A stretch of DNA of 41,079 nt from positions 1 through 41,079 of the IMG/VR virus record IMGVR_UViG_3300044839_000061; one strand, written 5' to 3'. This stretch comes from a virus. The translations under genes and the position numbers were made by a program. Below are positions 22,406 to 29,626 of this stretch, piece by piece (the stretch's first letter is position 1; the number at the start of each line of letters is the position of its first letter). The notes under the pieces are model-generated. The model saw only the letters and a program-made list of their open reading frames with translations. It did not search any database and was not told where the DNA came from.

Positions 22406-22696
22406 ATGAGTCTCGCCACTTATGAAAAAGACCCGGACGCTATTCTCGATTACGAAATCGACTGGTCCGACTGGCTCGCCGGCGCGGACGGCACGGGCGA
22501 GCTGACGATCGCCGATTCCGTCTGGGCCGTCGCGGCCGGGCTGACCACGGTGAGCGAGTCGAACACGGACACGGCCGCGCTCATTCGTTTGTCTGGCGGC
22601 ATCTGGGGCAGCGAGTATCGGGCGACAAATCACATCGTGGCCAGCAACGGCGAGGAAGACGACCGCACGATCGTGATTCGCGTAGTGCAGAGGTAA
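22406..22696 (+). CDS. Phage structural protein, fibre-associated family
   Basis: A 96-aa protein, YEKDPDAILDYEIDWSDWLA, ADSVWAV, IRLSGGIWGSEYRATNHIVA, DDRTIVIRV. I recognise the K-D-P-D-A-x-L-D-Y and DWS-x-WL signature from a small family commonly found with phage virion genes. Exact position in the virion unknown. Two bases separate it from the next gene. Confidence 0.55.
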   Translation: MSLATYEKDPDAILDYEIDWSDWLAGADGTGELTIADSVWAVAAGLTTVSESNTDTAALIRLSGGIWGSEYRATNHIVASNGEEDDRTIVIRVVQR

Positions 22697-22698
22697 CG

Positions 22699-23280
22699 AT
22701 GACGACGCCAACGATTCCCAATTGCGAGCCCCGCGAGATTACCCGCGGCGCCACCGTGGCGTGGACGCGCTCGCTCTTCGATTACCCGCCGGCGGACGGC
22801 TGGACGCTGACGACTTATTTCCGCGGCACCGGCAAGGGCGTGGACGTCGAGGCGGAAGCGGATGGCAGCGACTATGACCTGACGCTGACGGCGGCGCAGT
22901 CGGCAAGCATGGCGCCCGGGCGTTACGACTGGCAGTCGTGGGTGGCGCGCGGCGCCGGCGAATCGCTCGAGCAGCACCAGGTGGGCGAAGGCGTCGCCAC
23001 GGTGAAGATTGGATTCACGGCCGTCGATGCGGACACGCCCGTCGACCTGCGCTCGGAAAACGAGTTGAACCTGGCGGCCGTGCGCGCGGCACTCGGCAAG
23101 GCAGTGGATAAAAACAAGGCCGAGTATTCGATTGCGCAGCGCATGAAGCGCGAGCACTCGATTCCCGATCTGATTGCCTGGGAGTCACGGCTCGTGCAGC
23201 TCGTCAATCAGGAACGGCAGGCGGCGTCTTTGCGGCGCGGCGCACCTTTTCTACGAAACGTTTATACGCGGTTCAAGTAA
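22699..23280 (+). CDS. Phage structural protein, possible head-tail joining
   Basis: A 193-aa protein in two parts: an N-terminal beta domain (about 1-105: ITRGATVAWTRSLFDYPPADGW, DLTLTAAQSASMAPGRYDW) and a C-terminal helical part (NELNLAAVRAALGKAVD, YSIAQRMKREHSI, LVQLVNQERQA). The family is common next to the 96-aa protein above. Probably a virion component. Confidence 0.5.
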   Translation: MTTPTIPNCEPREITRGATVAWTRSLFDYPPADGWTLTTYFRGTGKGVDVEAEADGSDYDLTLTAAQSASMAPGRYDWQSWVARGAGESLEQHQVGEGVATVKIGFTAVDADTPVDLRSENELNLAAVRAALGKAVDKNKAEYSIAQRMKREHSIPDLIAWESRLVQLVNQERQAASLRRGAPFLRNVYTRFK

Positions 23281-23326
23281 ACCAACCCACCCGCATCGCG
23301 AGGTGGTACTGACAGGAGAAAACCCA

Positions 23327-24175
23327 ATGCGACAATTAGCACTAGTTGAAGATGCGGGCCTTGCCACTATCAAGCGTCCGGAAACGAGACCCGACCTGAC
23401 CGCGGCGGTGACGGCCGCAGCGCTGGCGGGCGCCGGCGCCGGCAACGTGAACAATGGCGCGCACTCTTACCTGGTCACGTTTGTGACCGCGCAAGGCGAG
23501 ACCGATATCGACGGCGAGGACCTTGGCCAGGTGTCGGTCACCGTCGCCGCGCTCGGCACTAACGGCCAGGTGGCGCTCTCGGCAATACCGGTCGGCTCGA
23601 GCTTTGTTACCGCGCGAAAAATCTACCGCACCAAGGCGGGCGCGGATCCTAACTTCGTCGCGAACTATTTCCTGCTCGCGACGATCGCCAATAACTCCGC
23701 GACCACCTACACCGATAACACGGCGGACGCTTCGCTCGACACGGCGCACCCGGCGCCGACAAGCAATACGACGCTGAACACCATCTTCTCGTTTGACGCG
23801 CTCAATGGTCTCAACCCGGCGGCGCTGCTGCTGAGTGGAGTCGGAGCCGCGGCGGCTTATCCGAAGACGACTTCCGGAGCGCAGACGCTGCTGGCCGCGC
23901 ACGCGACCATCGATCGGATTGTGCTGATTATCGTGAGCATCACGGAAACGTTTGCGAACGGCGACGGCGCGAAGCCTTCGTTCAACCTCGGCGAGACGTC
24001 GACGGCGACCAAGTTTAAGTCGGGCCTGACGAGTGGCACCGCCGGCGACAAGCTGGTCTATGCCGGCACGCTCTCGGCGACGAAGGCGCTGCTTGTAACC
24101 GGCACGGCCGGAACCGGCACCACTGAAACCGGCGCGATTGCCGTGGCGGTGCTGGTGCTGCCGGCCGCGTCGTAA
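23327..24175 (+). CDS. Alanine-rich phage virion protein
   Basis: A 282-aa protein. Residues about 25-125 form an Ig-like or fibronectin-like module (HSYLVTFVTAQGETDI, VTARKIYRTKAGADPNF, TTYTDNTAD). The C-terminal half is beta-rich and Thr/Ala-rich. The ATG at 23327 follows AGGAG by about ten bases. Last gene of the block before the portal; a decoration or fibre protein is likely, but the family was not recognised with confidence. Confidence 0.5.
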   Translation: MRQLALVEDAGLATIKRPETRPDLTAAVTAAALAGAGAGNVNNGAHSYLVTFVTAQGETDIDGEDLGQVSVTVAALGTNGQVALSAIPVGSSFVTARKIYRTKAGADPNFVANYFLLATIANNSATTYTDNTADASLDTAHPAPTSNTTLNTIFSFDALNGLNPAALLLSGVGAAAAYPKTTSGAQTLLAAHATIDRIVLIIVSITETFANGDGAKPSFNLGETSTATKFKSGLTSGTAGDKLVYAGTLSATKALLVTGTAGTGTTETGAIAVAVLVLPAAS

Positions 24176-24184
24176 AAACCCAAG

Positions 24185-24285
24185 GATGCCAGATGTCAGA
24201 TGTCAGATGCCGGCGATAACAGACGCCACCATCACACGCCTACGCGAGTGGCTGCCGCTCGTCTGACATCTAGCATCTGGCATCC
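24185..24285 (+). repeat. 101-bp element bounded by 23-bp inverted repeats
   Basis: The left arm (24185-24207) starts GATGCCAGATG; the right arm (24263-24285) is its complement with 21 of 23 matches, separated by 55 bases. Both arms are made of the GATGTCAGAT repeat. The inside holds a 19-codon frame (MPAITDATITRLREWLPLV) that may be the remnant of a short gene. It fills most of the gap before the portal. Confidence 0.7.
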
Positions 24286-24309
24286 AGCAGTCTGCTGAGA
24301 ACTGACAAG

Positions 24310-26058
24310 ATGGCCAACGCCAACAGCACACTCGGTCTCGACACCCCCAGCATGGCCCAGGCCCGCGCGCAGCAGAATCGCGCGCGCCTGGACCGCGATG
24401 CCGTGCAAATCGCCACGCGCATCGAGCAGCGCACGGAAGTCGTCGGCCGGCTCGACTCGGAACTGGAGCGCGCCGCTCTTCAGCGCAAGTTGCAGCGGGC
24501 GCAATTTCAGCGGACGTACCAGGCGGCGATGCCGTCACGGCAGACGTCGGACTGGTCGCTATCGCAAACCTCGGCCAACTCCGAGAGCCGCCGCTCGCTG
24601 CGGGGACTGCGCGCGCGCAGCCGTGAAGAGCAGCGCAATAACGGCCCGGTCAAAAAAGTCATTGCCATGTACGGCAACGAGGTGGTCGGGCCCGAAGGGA
24701 TGACGCTCTCCGACGTTATCGAGGGCGACGAGGACAACGAGCAGGACACCGCGCTTAACGAACTGGTCATCGAAGGCTTCAAAGAGTGGGCCAAGATGGA
24801 GAATGCTTCGTCGAGCGGCGAGATGTCCTGGCCCGACCAGCAAAAGCTGGCCATGGAAACGGTAGCCCGCGACGGTGAGGTCCTGATTAGGAAACGCTTC
24901 GACGCGCCCAACCCCTTCGGCTTCGCCCTGCAGTTTATGGACGTCGCCTGGCTGGACGAAACTTTCAACACGATCCTGCCAAACGGCAACCGCGTGCTGA
25001 TGTCAATCGAGCTGGACGACTTTGACCGCCGCGTTGCTTATTACCTGACCCGTCCGTCGTCTGATTATCTCTATCCGGAATACGGCTCGCCGCTGATGCG
25101 GACGCGCGTGCCGGCGAGCGAGATCATCCATACCTTCCTGATTACCGAACACGAGGCGCAAGTGCGCGGCATTCCCTGGCTGCACGCCATCATGGAGATG
25201 CTGCACACGCAGCGCGGCTATGTGGACGCGGAGCTTTACGCGAGCCGTCGCGGCGCCTGCGTGACGGATTATCTGATTCCCCCGAAGAATGACGAGTACA
25301 ACGAACTCTATTCCGGCGACGACGCCAAGGCCGCGCAGGTAGTCCCGGGATACACTCCTGGCGCCATCAATGAAGTCGAGCCTGCCGGTCAGCAAATCGT
25401 GCCGCCGGGCTGGGACGTAAAGGGGACCGACCCGAAACATCCGAACGCGAACTTCGACGGCTTCATGAAAGGCTCGTCGCGCTACATTGCCGCCGGCTCC
25501 CTCGTGCCTTACTTCCGGATGTTTTCAGACCTCGAGGGTGTGAATTACACCTCGAGCCGCGCCGGCGACAACGAGGCGCACGATTTCTACCGCTTCCTGC
25601 AGCGCTGGCTCAAGGACCACTTGTGCCGGCGTGTGTTCTTCGACGTGGTCAAGTCCGGCATGTTGACGGGCGCTATACCGATCGGGATTGCCGATTACGT
25701 CCGCTTGGATCCTACTTTCGACCCGCGCGGCTGGGATTCGGTTGACCGGCAGAAAGACGCCACGGCGGACATCATGAACATCGGCGCGGCGCTCGACACC
25801 CACACACGCGTTGCTGCCGAGCGCGGCTACAACTGGCGCAAGATTGTCAAGAAACTCGGGGCCGAGAAAAAGATGCTCGAGGCTGCCGGAGTCACGAGCG
25901 AAGCTTTCATGCCGAAAATCGCAGCGGCACCGGAGAACATGGGCGGCGGCGCCCCAGGCGGGAAGGGCCAGCCGGGAGACGGCAATCAGCCGCCGCCGGC
26001 AGAAGAAGGCGGCAAGGGCCCAGACAGCAAGCCGTCCACTTCCCCCGCCGACTCATAA
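24310..26058 (+). CDS. Portal protein, lambda type
   Basis: A 582-aa protein of the lambda gpB-like portal family. Seen: AQARAQQNRARLDRD-type N-terminal helix, SRRSLRGLRARSREEQRNN (the early arginine-rich helix), NEVVGPEGMTL, WARDGE-like ARDGEVLIRKRF, VPASEIIHTFLITEHEAQVRGIPWL, and YFRMFSDLEGVNYTSSRAG. It forms the dodecameric DNA gate and tail-attachment site. The last 60 residues are Gly/Pro/Lys-rich and probably disordered. Confidence 0.9.
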   Translation: MANANSTLGLDTPSMAQARAQQNRARLDRDAVQIATRIEQRTEVVGRLDSELERAALQRKLQRAQFQRTYQAAMPSRQTSDWSLSQTSANSESRRSLRGLRARSREEQRNNGPVKKVIAMYGNEVVGPEGMTLSDVIEGDEDNEQDTALNELVIEGFKEWAKMENASSSGEMSWPDQQKLAMETVARDGEVLIRKRFDAPNPFGFALQFMDVAWLDETFNTILPNGNRVLMSIELDDFDRRVAYYLTRPSSDYLYPEYGSPLMRTRVPASEIIHTFLITEHEAQVRGIPWLHAIMEMLHTQRGYVDAELYASRRGACVTDYLIPPKNDEYNELYSGDDAKAAQVVPGYTPGAINEVEPAGQQIVPPGWDVKGTDPKHPNANFDGFMKGSSRYIAAGSLVPYFRMFSDLEGVNYTSSRAGDNEAHDFYRFLQRWLKDHLCRRVFFDVVKSGMLTGAIPIGIADYVRLDPTFDPRGWDSVDRQKDATADIMNIGAALDTHTRVAAERGYNWRKIVKKLGAEKKMLEAAGVTSEAFMPKIAAAPENMGGGAPGGKGQPGDGNQPPPAEEGGKGPDSKPSTSPADS

Positions 26059-26172
26059 CCGTTTTAAGACTTTCCCCTCTCCAGTATTCCGCGATATCCT
26101 GAAATTTCCGACGTTCTTCCGGCCCACCCTCAACCCAGCCTCGCCGAAGCTTCGTGTTAATTTCCCGCCTCG

Positions 26173-28275
26173 ATGGCTTCCCCCACTTTCAACCCCCAGG
26201 AACTGATTGGCCGCACGCTGGTCCGCGACTTCCGTCTCGGCAAGACCAACACAGTCGTCGACCGCGAGCGTCGCACGGTTCGAGTAGCCATCACTTCCGA
26301 CGAGCCTATCCTGCAGGTCATCGGCGGCCGCACGGTTGCCTACGTCATTCTCGACCACAAACCCGAATCCATAAATCTGGGGCGAGTTAAGAACGGCGGC
26401 TCGCGCGTGCTCGACAATCACGATCCGAAACTGCGGCTGGGCTACCAAAGCAACGCCGAGACGGATAACCACGTGCTGCGAGTGGACTGGAATTTTCTTT
26501 CGCGCGGCCGCGGCGCTGAAGAGTTCGAGGAAATCGCCGAGGCCGTGGAAAAGGGTTTCTCCCCGGGCGCATCCGGCGGGTTTTCCATCGACAAGGTCGC
26601 CCCGAAACCGGAGCGAGCTATCGGCGGAATTCCCGTGGTGCGCGCCACGCTTTGGACTTTACTCGAGGGCTCGGTCGCCTCGATCGAAGCCGACGACACG
26701 GCCGGTGTCGGCCGCTGCTTGAATGACGACGCGCGAGCTGTAGCGCCGGCCGAAGGCAGTCCGGAAGAGGAAGCTGGCGAGAGCGCCGACGAAGAAGACG
26801 CCGAAGGCGACAACGCCGCGGACGACGATCCAACCTTAACCCGTACAACGAGGAGTAAAACCATGACTGCTGCTGAAATCGAAGCCAAGCGCGTAGCCGA
26901 CGAGGCCGCCCGCGCCGCTGCCAACCCGCTCGTTGCACTGGAAACGCGCACCAACGACTTCGTTAAGTTCGCGCTGCTCTATGCCGACACGGACGAACAC
27001 AAACGCACCATGACCGATATCGCACGCGAGTTCGCGCTCACCGGCAAGGGCGACGACGAGCTGAAGGCCGAAATCGTAAAGACTCGCGCCGCGTGGTCCA
27101 CGAAGGTCGGCGGCGCGATGCCGCGGCTGACTGATAGCGAGAAGCGCGAGTACTCGATCGCTCGCGCGATTATGACTGACGCCCGCAGCCGCAAGGGCGG
27201 CGACGACCTCAAGGACGCGGACACTAACTCTTTCGAGTTGGAAGTGTCGCAGCAAATTCAGCGCGATCTAAAACTCGTGCAACAGTTCGAGGGTTTCTTT
27301 ATGCCCACCGGCATGGCGCTGCGCGGACATCAGCCGGTCGGACCCGCCGGCCAGGAAACGTTCTTCCGCCAGTTGCTGGAAATGTTCAAGCGCACGGGGC
27401 TCGATACGGCGACCGACACCAAAGGCCAGGAACTGGTCTACACCGAGGCCGGGTCGTTCATCGATATGCTGCGCAATAAGGCGATGGTGATGCAGCTCGG
27501 CGCCACTGTACTGCCGGGACTCGTCGGCAACGTGTCGTTTCCGCGCCAGACCGGCGCCGGCGCTGGCCACTGGGTGGAAGAGAACCCCAGCTCGGACGTG
27601 GACGACGACGATGTCGCGATGGATAACGTGACCCTGTCTCCGAAGACTTACCAGAGTTCGACTTCTTACTCGCGGCAATTGCTGCGGCAGGGCACGGTCA
27701 ACGTCGACAACATCGTGCAAAACGATCTGACCGCCGTGAACGCGCTGGAAATCGATCGCGCTTCGCTGCACGGCACCGGCGCCAACAATCAGCCGAAAGG
27801 CATCTACGCGCTTGACGGTGTCAATACCACTTCCTTCGCCTCTTCCGGCACCACGCCGGCCCCTATTAGTTTTGCGGGCGTCATCGACATGGAGACGAAG
27901 ATTGCGGTGGCCAATGCCGACCTCGGCACCATGGCCTACCTGACCACTCCGGAAGTCCGCGGCACCGCCAAGCAGACGGCCGAGCTTTCAAATACCATCG
28001 CCCTGGCCCTCTGGCGTTCTGGCGAGATGAACGGCTATCGCGCCGAGGCCACCAACCAGCTTTCCAAAACGCTCGGCGCCGGCTCTGACCATGGCCTGGT
28101 CTTCGGTGTGTGGAGCAATTTGATGATCGGCGAGTGGGGCGCCATCGAGGTCATCACGGATCCGTATCGCCTGAAGAAACGCGGCATGATCGAAGTGACC
28201 ACGTTCCTGATGGCCGACATCCAGGCGCGCTACGCGCAAGCCTTCACCAAGGCCCAGTACCTTAAGAAGTCGTAA
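26173..28275 (+). CDS. Prohead protease fused to HK97-type major capsid protein
   Basis: A 700-aa protein. Residues about 1-175 are a U35-type prohead protease (VVDRERRTVRVAIT, SRVLDNHDPKLRLGY, EAVEKGFSPGASGGFSI). About 190-225 is an acidic linker. From 231 follows the capsid part: a short helical delta-like domain (AEIEAKRVADEAARAA) and the HK97 fold (about 360-700: YTEAGSFIDMLRNKAM, GAGHWVEENP, TLSPKTYQSSTSYSRQLL, ALEIDRASLHGTGANNQPKG). It has a lambda-type portal and terminase as neighbours, so head modules are mosaic. An internal ribosome site before codon 231 suggests a separate capsid-only product. Confidence 0.88.
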   Translation: MASPTFNPQELIGRTLVRDFRLGKTNTVVDRERRTVRVAITSDEPILQVIGGRTVAYVILDHKPESINLGRVKNGGSRVLDNHDPKLRLGYQSNAETDNHVLRVDWNFLSRGRGAEEFEEIAEAVEKGFSPGASGGFSIDKVAPKPERAIGGIPVVRATLWTLLEGSVASIEADDTAGVGRCLNDDARAVAPAEGSPEEEAGESADEEDAEGDNAADDDPTLTRTTRSKTMTAAEIEAKRVADEAARAAANPLVALETRTNDFVKFALLYADTDEHKRTMTDIAREFALTGKGDDELKAEIVKTRAAWSTKVGGAMPRLTDSEKREYSIARAIMTDARSRKGGDDLKDADTNSFELEVSQQIQRDLKLVQQFEGFFMPTGMALRGHQPVGPAGQETFFRQLLEMFKRTGLDTATDTKGQELVYTEAGSFIDMLRNKAMVMQLGATVLPGLVGNVSFPRQTGAGAGHWVEENPSSDVDDDDVAMDNVTLSPKTYQSSTSYSRQLLRQGTVNVDNIVQNDLTAVNALEIDRASLHGTGANNQPKGIYALDGVNTTSFASSGTTPAPISFAGVIDMETKIAVANADLGTMAYLTTPEVRGTAKQTAELSNTIALALWRSGEMNGYRAEATNQLSKTLGAGSDHGLVFGVWSNLMIGEWGAIEVITDPYRLKKRGMIEVTTFLMADIQARYAQAFTKAQYLKKS
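26851..26855 (+). promoter_or_regulatory. Internal ribosome-binding site inside the protease-capsid gene
   Basis: AGGAG lies seven bases before an in-frame ATG (26863), exactly at the linker between protease and capsid. This is better than the site at the annotated start of the full-length protein, where none is clear. Confidence 0.65.
26863..28275 (+). CDS. Nested in-frame capsid-only product
   Basis: Translation from the internal ATG would give a 470-aa protein, MTAAEIEAKRVADEAARAA onward, that is the delta-like domain plus the HK97-fold capsid without the protease. Making many free capsid subunits and few protease-capsid fusions would suit assembly, analogous to the nested Nu3 within lambda gene C. 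Evidence is the ribosome site, the in-frame ATG and the domain boundary; the product itself is inferred. Confidence 0.6.
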   Translation: MTAAEIEAKRVADEAARAAANPLVALETRTNDFVKFALLYADTDEHKRTMTDIAREFALTGKGDDELKAEIVKTRAAWSTKVGGAMPRLTDSEKREYSIARAIMTDARSRKGGDDLKDADTNSFELEVSQQIQRDLKLVQQFEGFFMPTGMALRGHQPVGPAGQETFFRQLLEMFKRTGLDTATDTKGQELVYTEAGSFIDMLRNKAMVMQLGATVLPGLVGNVSFPRQTGAGAGHWVEENPSSDVDDDDVAMDNVTLSPKTYQSSTSYSRQLLRQGTVNVDNIVQNDLTAVNALEIDRASLHGTGANNQPKGIYALDGVNTTSFASSGTTPAPISFAGVIDMETKIAVANADLGTMAYLTTPEVRGTAKQTAELSNTIALALWRSGEMNGYRAEATNQLSKTLGAGSDHGLVFGVWSNLMIGEWGAIEVITDPYRLKKRGMIEVTTFLMADIQARYAQAFTKAQYLKKS

Positions 28276-28278
28276 AGC

Positions 28279-28307
28279 CAGAATCGGGAATGCGGTAGCG
28301 ACCGGGT
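28279..28307 (+). repeat. Dispersed TAGCGACCGGGT element, third copy
   Basis: An intact but slightly diverged copy right after the capsid stop (CAGAATCGGGAATGCGG, then TAGCGACCGGGT). Confidence 0.75.
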
Positions 28308-28340
28308 AAGCGAGTTTTCGGTGAACACGGGAGGCGAGCG

Positions 28341-28583
28341 ATGGCAGTTGGTTTCGAAAGGGCAGGCGCGAAGACGAGGCGGATTCGCTTCACGTCTGAC
28401 ATGTCGCACGAGGGCGTCAACTATGGACCGCAATTCGAAACCGACGAGGCCGAGATCGAGGCCCGCGCCGCCGGCAATTACGTCCGCTCCGGACGCGCGC
28501 AGTTCGTCGCCGACGGCCCTGCCCCTGAACGCGAAACTTTCCAGGACGCCCCAGCGCAACCGGGTAGGACGAAGGGTAAGTAA
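28341..28583 (+). CDS. Small phage protein after the capsid gene
   Basis: An 80-aa protein (MAVGFERAGAKTRRIRFTSD, PQFETDEAEIEARAAGNYV). ATG with GGGAGG upstream, directly adjoining the next gene. By position it could be a head accessory protein; the family is not recognised. Confidence 0.5.
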   Translation: MAVGFERAGAKTRRIRFTSDMSHEGVNYGPQFETDEAEIEARAAGNYVRSGRAQFVADGPAPERETFQDAPAQPGRTKGK

Positions 28584-28931
28584 ATGCCGCTTGAGACTGC
28601 GAGCGAACTGCTCGAGTTCTTTGATACCGACGACTCGGCGATCGTCGCGCACATTACCGGCCCGAACGGATTCGCAGTCAGCTTTCCGGTAATCGTCGAC
28701 GACGATACGCAGGACGTGCCGCTCTATGAAACGAACGTCGATGTGCCGAAGGTTACTTTCCTGGCCCGCGACCTGGACGTCGCGCGCGTAAGGGCGGGCA
28801 TGGTGGTCAACTTTCCCGACGTGGCCGCGGACGACCCGCTGCATGCGCGACTGCGCGGCAAGACGTTTGAAGTAATGCGCCGGCCGGTAAGCGCCGAGCC
28901 TGGTACGAGTCGAGTCTTCTTAAACGAGTAA
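28584..28931 (+). CDS. Head-tail joining protein (gpFII-like)
   Basis: A 115-aa beta-rich protein (AIVAHITGPNGFAVSFPVIVD, VTFLARDLDVARVRAGMVVNF, then a C-terminal GKTFEVMRRPVSAEPGTSRVFL) with the size, position and strand layout of phage head-tail attachment proteins, which bind the portal side of the connector and the tail. It starts directly after the stop of the previous gene. Confidence 0.6.
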   Translation: MPLETASELLEFFDTDDSAIVAHITGPNGFAVSFPVIVDDDTQDVPLYETNVDVPKVTFLARDLDVARVRAGMVVNFPDVAADDPLHARLRGKTFEVMRRPVSAEPGTSRVFLNE

Positions 28932-28942
28932 CAGGGGCCGAA

Positions 28943-28974
28943 GATGTCAGATGTCAGATGTCAGATGTCAGAGG
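28943..28974 (+). repeat. GATGTCAGATGTCAGA-type tandem repeat
   Basis: Four near-perfect copies of GATGTCA directly after the head-tail joining gene and before the signal-peptide frame. Confidence 0.85.
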
Positions 28975-28998
28975 CCGTCACCAACCAGAGGAGAACCC

Positions 28999-29098
28999 AT
29001 GAAACGATTCTTAGTTGCCACGCTGCTGACGCTGATAGCCGTCGGAGCTTCCTTTGCTGCTGCCACTTACCCGGTCGCTACGGCTCCCGGTTCTGATT
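28999..29098 (+). pseudogene. Signal-peptide reading frame running out of frame into the tail gene
   Basis: A strong ribosome site (GAGGAGAACCC) precedes an ATG that encodes MKRFLVATLLTLIAVGASFA, a classical signal peptide with cleavage near AAA-TYP. The frame then enters the tail terminator gene in the wrong frame and stays open to 29544, but that part is a shadow. Either it is the remnant of a secreted-protein gene truncated by the tail gene, or a short leader peptide coupled to it. Confidence 0.45.
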
Positions 29099-29611
29099 AT
29101 GCCTACTCTCCCGCTAACAATTCGCCGGCGCATCGCGGACCTATTGCAGTTGCGCGTCGAGGCGATCTCCACCGAGACCACGCTGACGCTTCCCGACGGC
29201 TCTCAGTTTCAGTACCGGACGAACCTGGGCTCTCGACCCCACGGGCGCTGGCCCGCGGCCGCACAGTTCGAGGACCTGCCGGCCTGGGGAGTCTTCGACC
29301 AGGTGAACAAGACCGTGCAGGACTTTCCGCGCGAGAAGGCAGTCACGAATACGCTGCCCTGCCAGATCCGGATCTTCCTCAAGCGCTCGCCCAACGCGGA
29401 CGAAGTGGACGATTACATTGGCGACGTGATGCGGGCGATCGTGACCAACCACGAAACCGGCGCCTACGACCCAACCTTTGGCGGACTGGCGATAGATACC
29501 AAGCCGGACGAAGACGGCTTTATTGTGCCGCGCGAGACGTTTGAGATTGACGGCGCGGCGGTAGGGTTTACGGTCGAGTTTCTGAGTGGTCCATTCGATG
29601 CCTACGACTAA
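29099..29611 (+). CDS. Tail terminator-like protein (gpU position)
   Basis: A 170-aa protein, MPTLPLTIRRRIADLLQLRVE, then WGVFDQVNKTVQDFPREK, CQIRIFLKRSPNADEVDDYIGDVMRAI, FEIDGAAVGFTVEF. This matches the alpha/beta layout of phage tail-terminator/completion proteins and the order: after head-tail joining, before tail tube. ATG at 29099 is the best start by homology pattern, though no ribosome site is clear; translation may be coupled to the upstream signal-peptide frame. Confidence 0.65.
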   Translation: MPTLPLTIRRRIADLLQLRVEAISTETTLTLPDGSQFQYRTNLGSRPHGRWPAAAQFEDLPAWGVFDQVNKTVQDFPREKAVTNTLPCQIRIFLKRSPNADEVDDYIGDVMRAIVTNHETGAYDPTFGGLAIDTKPDEDGFIVPRETFEIDGAAVGFTVEFLSGPFDAYD

Positions 29612-29626
29612 ACGGCAGGAGACAAC

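Noticed and set aside
15142-28974. Short repeats as a CRISPR array
   Set aside because: Units are 7-9 bases, directly adjacent, degenerate and without spacers; no cas genes.
29102-29544. Continuation of the signal-peptide frame as a full 182-aa protein
   Set aside because: After about residue 40 it is an Arg/Gly-rich out-of-frame reading of the tail terminator gene.
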